64,000 bases of DNA from F22 sp963675625 (GTDB taxonomy: Bacteria; Bacteroidota; Bacteroidia; Bacteroidales; Bacteroidaceae): the NCBI GenBank assembly GCA_963675625.1, contig OY776497.1:1240001-1304000 (forward strand), read 5' to 3'. Shown here piece by piece: positions 58,261-64,000 of this stretch (its first letter is position 1; every line of letters starts with the position of its first letter). Position numbers and translations under genes: made by a program. The notes beneath the pieces are model-generated. The model made no database searches. It was not told the origin of the DNA and saw nothing but the letters and a program-made list of their open reading frames with translations.

Positions 58261-61029
58261 TTAGAATCGGAAATAAAGGTTGAAATAGTAAGTAGTACCA
58301 TATAGATAATAATACTTAGAATCAAATGGTGAATAATGTTGGAAATTGCCATCAGCATCATCTACATCACTGAGACGCAATTGTTCATAACCACCAGTCT
58401 TAATATTCTGACGATTTAATAAGTTTTTCACTTGAAGACTGAAACCAATATTATATTTTCTGTCAATATACCAGCTCTTACCAAGATCAGCATTCAATAA
58501 AAATGCTGAACCTAGTTTTTCTTGACTACGCATATTAAGTGCTTGCTCATCTGTCAAACCAGCAATGGCAAAGTCTGTACGTAGTAATGGGTTCATACTT
58601 AGATAAGAATTGCCATAATAACCTGCATCAAGTCCGAAGAACCAATAACTGTCTGTATGGTAGTTCAGGCCAAGACTTGTAGCCAACTGTGGAGTGTTTT
58701 CTACTTTAAATCCTTTCCAATAGACCTTTTCGTCTTGCTGAATTACAGCAGCTGTGTTATCACGAGTTTGTGTAAATGATGGAGTTGATGTGTATACGTA
58801 ATCTCCCAAACTCATGGCTCCAGAAACAGAAAGGCCGTGTACAATAGGTACTTCGACACCTAGTTCAACACCCATATGTTGTTGATCAATACCGCTCATA
58901 GCAAAGTTGATGAAAGAATTTTGCAAATCATCGTAGAAAGAAGTCACACGGCTCTTATCCTTAATCATCATATAGTAAGCCGATACACGAAGATCCATCC
59001 ATGGATATTTCGCTGTATATGTCAAATCGGCACTAAATGTTTTTTCGGTACTCAAATGAGGTACATACTGGTTGCGCGTACGCGGAGAGGTCATTGCATT
59101 CTTAAACAATGGAGCATCGTTCAAATAAGCAACTGTAGCTTCAAGACTTTGATTCAAGCCCAACTGGTACTTTGCACCCGCTTTCACACGATAAGTATAA
59201 AAACGTTTTTTAGTCGAGTTACCCACTGAATTGTCTTGGAAAAGTCCCTTACAATACTGTCCATCACGCCAGATAGAACTATATCCCGCTTCTCCAGCAA
59301 GGAAAGTATTCCATGGACCAACATTATATTTAAGGTCAACCCAAAGTTTAGAGCTCAAGTCATTGCCATAATAATCATAGCCATACTTATCTCCTTCATG
59401 TACGACAAGGTTGTTTAGATTACCTGCATCGTTCATCAAAGTTTCAAAGTCAGCATTTGAGAAATCACGTTCTGCAAAGTTATCAATATTTACCCAGTAT
59501 TTACCACCAAGTAAATCTTTCACTTCGTTGTAGTATTCAGTACGATTGTAACGAGTTGATAAACCAGCATTCACTTCGAAATGATCATCAACAACATGAG
59601 CCAATGCTAAATTTAGATTGAAATCACGTTGATCTGTATGACGGTCAGACACAATGTATTTTGAACGACCAGGTCCCATATCTACTCCCTTGTAGTTACC
59701 CCAGTCTTGATCGCTCTCACGGTTCACTTGATACATACGATCCCAATTCAAATGTTGGATACCTGAGTTACCATCTTTCCATGCTTCTGTCAAAGTAGCA
59801 ACTTTAGAGGTTTCACCACGCAAATTAAGATAGGATGGAAGATTTTTGTAATAATCAGGACGTGGATCCTGCGCATCATACCAATCCAAAGCAGAAGAAG
59901 CAGACCAACCAAAACGATAACTCATCGCTACAGTGAAAGTTGTATTTTCATCTGGAGTAAAGTAGTAGTTTAATGTAGCAATTGGTTGATGGCTTCTCTT
60001 AACACGTGCATTACGTTTTTCACCATCTTGATATCCCCAGTTGCTATTGTAATAATTGTCGCCTACCAAATCATACACTTCTTGAGTAGTCGCCATTTGT
60101 GCGCCACGTTCATATGGTGCTGCCCAGAAAGAAAATCCAAGGGCATGTTTATCATCCAATTGTTTCTCTACTGACAAGAAATAAGAATAGGCATTATAAT
60201 CTGTTTCATTCACATAAGCGTTACCTCCTTGACGTGTAGATACACTCATCGCATAACTCCAACCATTATCTAGGTTACCAGAGCCATATGTTGCCATCAA
60301 ACGAGCTGCGTAAGAGCCATTACCATTGACAGCTGAGAAACGCCATCCTTTACGTATCATAGAAGCACGCATATTGATATTGGTTGCTCCATTGACACCA
60401 GATACGCCATATTCTGAAGTATGCAAACGGCTGACACCTTCCTTGCTACGAGCAGCTTCATTCAAACCACCATACAAGCTCCAAGGGCCATATCCAGTCA
60501 TCGCATCATTCATGCGTATACCATTCACAAATACATCTTGTGTACCGCCATCTAGACCACGGCTACGGAAACGCATAGCACTGAAATCGTAACTAGCTAT
60601 GTTATCATACACATCTTGTGTTGCAGTTAAAGCGACAGTTCCTGTTGCTCCTTCTTCTTCATCAAGACCTGCATTAGATGCAAAATTTAATTCATCAATG
60701 TCACGATTGCCTGTATTCTTAGCTACAAGAGAAAGCTTCTCCATATCATGCATTGGTTCTTGTACTTTCACACCGATCATAACCACTTGATAATCTGCAT
60801 GGGATACACGCAACTGATAAAAACCATAAGGCACTGATTCAAAAACGAAACGTCCTTCATTATCAGTAGTTGCTTCTTGCTGCGGAGTAGATAATAATGT
60901 GATTTGTACACCTGCTATAGGTTCTTGACTTTGACGCTCAACAACCACACCTGTGATTCCACCAATCTTGGCAGCCATCAACATGACGGGAAGACAAATA
61001 AGCGTCAACAATGCTATAATCTTTTTCAT
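58261..61029 (-). CDS. TonB-dependent receptor with carboxypeptidase-regulatory-like domain
   Basis: 922 residues. Signal peptide (about 1-19, KKIIALLTLICLPVMLMAA), a carboxypeptidase-regulatory-like domain (about 22-95), a plug (about 125-235, with MRFRSRGLDGGTQDVFVNG and VSGVNGATNINMR) and a 22-strand-type barrel ending in the aromatic YYFNLYFRF. It should import a large ligand across the outer membrane using TonB energy. There is no SusD gene beside it; DUF5689-type lipoproteins flank it on both sides (33 and 26 nt spacing). Confidence 0.9.
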   Translation of the reverse strand: MKKIIALLTLICLPVMLMAAKIGGITGVVVERQSQEPIAGVQITLLSTPQQEATTDNEGRFVFESVPYGFYQLRVSHADYQVVMIGVKVQEPMHDMEKLSLVAKNTGNRDIDELNFASNAGLDEEEGATGTVALTATQDVYDNIASYDFSAMRFRSRGLDGGTQDVFVNGIRMNDAMTGYGPWSLYGGLNEAARSKEGVSRLHTSEYGVSGVNGATNINMRASMIRKGWRFSAVNGNGSYAARLMATYGSGNLDNGWSYAMSVSTRQGGNAYVNETDYNAYSYFLSVEKQLDDKHALGFSFWAAPYERGAQMATTQEVYDLVGDNYYNSNWGYQDGEKRNARVKRSHQPIATLNYYFTPDENTTFTVAMSYRFGWSASSALDWYDAQDPRPDYYKNLPSYLNLRGETSKVATLTEAWKDGNSGIQHLNWDRMYQVNRESDQDWGNYKGVDMGPGRSKYIVSDRHTDQRDFNLNLALAHVVDDHFEVNAGLSTRYNRTEYYNEVKDLLGGKYWVNIDNFAERDFSNADFETLMNDAGNLNNLVVHEGDKYGYDYYGNDLSSKLWVDLKYNVGPWNTFLAGEAGYSSIWRDGQYCKGLFQDNSVGNSTKKRFYTYRVKAGAKYQLGLNQSLEATVAYLNDAPLFKNAMTSPRTRNQYVPHLSTEKTFSADLTYTAKYPWMDLRVSAYYMMIKDKSRVTSFYDDLQNSFINFAMSGIDQQHMGVELGVEVPIVHGLSVSGAMSLGDYVYTSTPSFTQTRDNTAAVIQQDEKVYWKGFKVENTPQLATSLGLNYHTDSYWFFGLDAGYYGNSYLSMNPLLRTDFAIAGLTDEQALNMRSQEKLGSAFLLNADLGKSWYIDRKYNIGFSLQVKNLLNRQNIKTGGYEQLRLSDVDDADGNFQHYSPFDSKYYYLYGTTYYFNLYFRF

Positions 61030-61062
61030 CTATGTATTGTTTTAGATAATTCGTTTGAGTTA

Positions 61063-62778
61063 TTAGAATCGCGCTTGATTCATTCCTGCCAAATCATCCT
61101 CTGTCTGAGGGGCAAGCTGAATAGTTGTATTATATTGTGTAGCAATACCTTTGATACTACCACTAAGTTGTGGTACTTGATTGCCAGCGAATGGGGCATC
61201 CCATTTCAATAGGCGTGCTACAAAAGTCTTACTATCAGCAGTCACCATATCAATTGATGATTGACTTAATTGATTGCTTGAATTAGTGTACGTCCAATTT
61301 TCAGACAAATCATCACTAGCCACTTGCACATTGTTCACCTGCACGTATTGAGATTGGTAATTACCAGTCAATAGTTCATCAACAGTGATGACTTTAGGCT
61401 CAACTGATACTGTAGTCACCTTGTGCAAAGCTTCTGGAGCAACTTTCAACTCCAACATTCCACTGTAATCTTCAATAGATGCCCCCTTAAGAGAAACAAC
61501 TAGACTATCACCAATCGCGTAATCTGCATAATCTGACAGATACAATTGGATTCCAGCTGTACCGTCAGTCACATAGAATGCCTTACTTGTTGTATATTTT
61601 GTACCGTAGATGTTATTCAAAACAACGCCTTGTACACCTTTTTCATCATAAGATGCATCGAGAGTCACAGTTGTACCAGTGTGTAGCGCACGTAGGTCAG
61701 CTAGTGACACATAAGAAGTAGGCATTTCATTGCCTGCGGCTACAAAGCGATCCCCAGTCAATCCAGCAAGATCGCCAGCTTGTTGTGGGAATAATTGTAT
61801 ATCTGTATCATATGCACCAGCAATACCTTTTATAACGCCACTACCTTCTGGGAAGGTTTCTCCTTGTCCGAAAGTCGTGTATTTATTGAAACGAGCAATA
61901 AATTTATCACCTTCTGGAGTTTCCATATTAATATTGTAGCTATTTGTACCATCAGAATAGACAGTACCCTTAGATAGGTCTGTGGCTTGTACACCAGAAA
62001 CTGCAACATACATAGATTGATAGTCACCAGTCAACAATTGTTCTGAAGTAATTTCTGTTGCAGGCATTTCTTGATTAGCAATAACTTCTATCGCATCGGA
62101 TGTCACTTCACCCAATTGAAGCATGCCACGATAGCTTGTCAATGTAAAGCCCTTGGCATGAACACGAATTTTATCACCTTTCTTGAATTCTGGATTGTAT
62201 GCCAAACGCAACATAACCCCTGCTTCCTCGTCTGAAATATAGACGTTCTTCAGCGAACTATTGTTTCCACCGTCGAAATCATTGATAATGGTACCTGTTA
62301 CATACACATCGTCAGTAATAGTGATATCTGAACCTGTATATAGGCTCTTAAGAGATTGAATGCCATTACCATAATCGTACAAACGGCCATCAGCATCTTT
62401 TTGTGTTAAAGCAATAGTACCCTTGCGCTCGTTTAGATTGTTAAGATACACAGTAATCATGGCTTGACGAGGTTCGCCTGTATTTGCTACAACAGAATAG
62501 CTAATGGTCTTATCACCTTCGCCTTCCATATCAGAAATCACGACCCAGTCTGCGGCATCAGCTGGACTTAGCTGTACGGTCCATGCACGATTGGAAGTTA
62601 CATGGATGGATTGTTTTACCGACATACCACTTTCAAACACAATAGATGTCCCAGCTTCTTCTACTTTCAATTGAGGGAGACCATCTCGGTTCTCTTCATC
62701 AACGCAGGACATAAGGCTCAACACAAATAGTGGAGCCATCAACCACCCCCAAAGGATGTGATTAGTCAATCTTCTCAT
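61063..62778 (-). CDS. Lipoprotein with BACON and two DUF5689-like domains
   Basis: 571 residues. Lipobox LMSC (C25) followed by VDEENRD. A BACON-like domain (about 40-130, with SNRAWTVQLSPADAADWVV) is followed by two DUF5689-like, OB-like domains (about 135-355 and 360-571) that share DVYVTGTIINDFDGG/TLDASYDEKGVQGVVLN-type openings and a late SGVIKGIAGAYDTDIQLF/SGSIKGIATQYNTTIQLA. It is the first gene read in the operon that continues with the TonB receptor, so it is the locus-leading surface protein. Confidence 0.82.
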   Translation of the reverse strand: MRRLTNHILWGWLMAPLFVLSLMSCVDEENRDGLPQLKVEEAGTSIVFESGMSVKQSIHVTSNRAWTVQLSPADAADWVVISDMEGEGDKTISYSVVANTGEPRQAMITVYLNNLNERKGTIALTQKDADGRLYDYGNGIQSLKSLYTGSDITITDDVYVTGTIINDFDGGNNSSLKNVYISDEEAGVMLRLAYNPEFKKGDKIRVHAKGFTLTSYRGMLQLGEVTSDAIEVIANQEMPATEITSEQLLTGDYQSMYVAVSGVQATDLSKGTVYSDGTNSYNINMETPEGDKFIARFNKYTTFGQGETFPEGSGVIKGIAGAYDTDIQLFPQQAGDLAGLTGDRFVAAGNEMPTSYVSLADLRALHTGTTVTLDASYDEKGVQGVVLNNIYGTKYTTSKAFYVTDGTAGIQLYLSDYADYAIGDSLVVSLKGASIEDYSGMLELKVAPEALHKVTTVSVEPKVITVDELLTGNYQSQYVQVNNVQVASDDLSENWTYTNSSNQLSQSSIDMVTADSKTFVARLLKWDAPFAGNQVPQLSGSIKGIATQYNTTIQLAPQTEDDLAGMNQARF

Positions 62779-63318
62779 TCAGTTATTTATTTTGATTAAT
62801 CTTCGCTCAATACATACAGTTAGACCTAAAAATGTACCATACTTTTGCTCACGAATAAAGCTAAAAACAAAGTGAGTATAAGCACAATACGGTCAACCAC
62901 TACGGGCTATGAAGTCAAAGTACACAAAGAAACAAAAGAATCACTAGACAAAAAAACTTTTTTAGATGTTATTTTGCAGGAAATATTTGTACATTAAGAA
63001 CAAAACCACCCGCAAATTTCACTATATCAATAAAATAAAGATTTTAGTTTACAATTGACACATAAACACGCAATAAATCTTTGAGATCGCCACCACAAAC
63101 TGTTATTTAACTTTTCTAAGCAAATAGTATAAAGAAATAAAACATTACATTCTTGTTACATTACTGAGTGTTTAGCTCTTTTTATTTGCGATGTCAATTG
63201 TCAAGTTTCTTTCGCCTAGTACATAGTTTAAAAAAAGAGGCAGATTAATATAAATCTGCCTCTTATAATATGTTTTGAAATTTATTATGCTAGCTCTGAA
63301 ACACAATAACTATCATAA
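62779..63318. other. Intergenic region upstream of the nuclease/receptor locus
   Basis: 540 nt with no credible gene. It must hold the promoter of the 61063-62778 gene, but I find no minus-strand TAnnTTTG box with a proper -33; a plus-strand TACTTTTG at 62840-62847 has no plus-strand gene after it. A terminator for the next gene to the right is at 63235-63264. Confidence 0.6.
63235..63264 (-). terminator. Rho-independent terminator of the right-edge gene
   Basis: AAGAGGCAGATT pairs with AATCTGCCTCTT (12 bp perfect, loop of 6). On the minus strand it is followed by six or more T. Confidence 0.85.
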
Positions 63319-64000
63319 TTACTTTATTGAAATTACTGAAGATTGAACTAAACGGTGGGTTCCAGTACTACTAGTTGCCACCTTATTCACTGCCAAACGA
63401 AGAATAAAAATTCCAGAAGTCAGCCCCTTTGTGACAGTAACATCTCCAGTTACATTACCAGCACTTGTTGGAACATCAATTATTGAACCACTTGATATAA
63501 AAGTTGCTCCACCATCAATACTATATTGGAGTTCAAATTGTGAAGGCCCAGATTTTGAACGTCTAAACTTACCTGAATAAGTTATAATAGCACCAGGGGG
63601 CAAATTCTTCACAGGTAAAGTAAATTCCCAGCCAGATTCTCCTACTTGTGTAAATCCAGTGGAGTATATAGCACCACCATCTGATGTTGAATGACTAAGC
63701 GTTGCTTTTGCACCATATGTTTTAACAGTTGCTATATTATTAAGCCCTTCAGCGTAACAAGTAGTACCATCCTGAATCTTGTCTGATGTGTAATCAAAAG
63801 ACACGGGGAACACAACAGATACGCTAGAATCTCCTGCTGCACTTTGAATCAAATCAATAGTCTCAACAATAGCACCACCTTCTGAAGTCACTGTTACAGT
63901 ATAGGTCACTTCTTGCTCAGATTCATTTACGGGCAAAGTCACCTCAATAGTTCCAGCTTCTGCATTGGTATTCAATGTAGCTCCACCTGTCACCTCAGCA
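63319..64000 (-). CDS. C-terminal part of a BACON-like surface protein (cut by window edge)
   Basis: The frame is open to the right edge, so only the last 227 or so residues are visible and the true start is outside the window. The first visible part resembles the end of a BACON-type beta-sandwich (TIEVTLPVNESEQEVTYTV and GGAIVETIDLIQSAAGDSS). The rest (about 150 residues, beta-rich, with GWEFTLPVKNLPPGAIITY and FELQYSIDGGATF) looks like a carbohydrate- or ligand-binding jelly-roll type domain. No catalytic motif is seen. Codon 63991-63993 is GTG, an internal valine, not the start. Confidence 0.7.
   Translation of the reverse strand, partial: AEVTGGATLNTNAEAGTIEVTLPVNESEQEVTYTVTVTSEGGAIVETIDLIQSAAGDSSVSVVFPVSFDYTSDKIQDGTTCYAEGLNNIATVKTYGAKATLSHSTSDGGAIYSTGFTQVGESGWEFTLPVKNLPPGAIITYSGKFRRSKSGPSQFELQYSIDGGATFISSGSIIDVPTSAGNVTGDVTVTKGLTSGIFILRLAVNKVATSSTGTHRLVQSSVISIK

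Noticed and set aside
62840..62847. Plus-strand TACTTTTG as a promoter
   Set aside because: No plus-strand gene follows and no -33 box is present; one match to an AT-rich octamer is expected by chance here.

Overview
The window looks like a chromosomal segment from a low-GC member of the Bacteroidota, most likely order Bacteroidales. The evidence is: several promoters of the form TTTG-N19/20-TAnnTTTG; GLPGLI-family proteins; TonB-dependent receptors with a carboxypeptidase-regulatory-like N-terminus; BACON, DUF5689 and fimbrillin-like lipoproteins; and the gene order rpsU-xerC-hpf-tRNAs-tuf-tRNA-Trp-secE-nusG-rplK-rplA. I cannot name the genus from sequence alone.

Layout. 1-5150 (minus strand): translation and transcription block read leftward (rpsU, xerC, hpf, four tRNAs, tuf, tRNA-Trp, secE, nusG, rplK, rplA cut by the window edge). 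5200-19700: mixed housekeeping genes: Xaa-Pro aminopeptidase, gamma-carbonic anhydrase-like protein, an ECF sigma factor with an overlapping membrane protein, a LysO-type exporter divergent from an NhaC-type antiporter, a B3/4-domain protein, typA, rpsO, an XRE-cupin regulator with an acyl-CoA synthetase, and a YfhO-like membrane protein. 20017-35165 (plus strand): a compact division and cell-wall cluster rsmH-ftsL-ftsI-murE-mraY-murD-ftsW-murG-murC-ftsQ-ftsA-ftsZ, lacking mraZ, murB and ddl, followed by a YqeY-like gene. 35967-40555: a small secreted cysteine-containing peptide gene, a hairpin with a T-rich tail, two tandem GLPGLI proteins and a large outer-membrane barrel protein. 40579-47894: recO, a tandem duplication of tRNA-Glu plus rpsT, gyrB, a cluster of DnaA-box-like nonamers, a DUF3109 protein, gpmI and rnhB. 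47904 to the right edge (minus strand): an accessory locus of secreted or surface proteins: two NUC-type (DRGH) nucleases, one fused to fimbrillin-like and OB-like domains, a secreted endonuclease/exonuclease/phosphatase-family enzyme, a TonB-dependent receptor, and several lipoproteins built from fimbrillin-like, DUF5689-like and BACON domains.

The right-hand locus is the most likely candidate for an under-described system. Its content fits a surface apparatus that captures, cuts and imports nucleic acid or its phosphate and nucleoside products, with DUF5689-type lipoproteins where a SusD protein would normally sit. That function is inferred from domain content and gene order. The second candidate is the small-peptide/GLPGLI/outer-membrane-barrel cluster at 35.9-40.6 kb, for which I can describe the parts but not the job.
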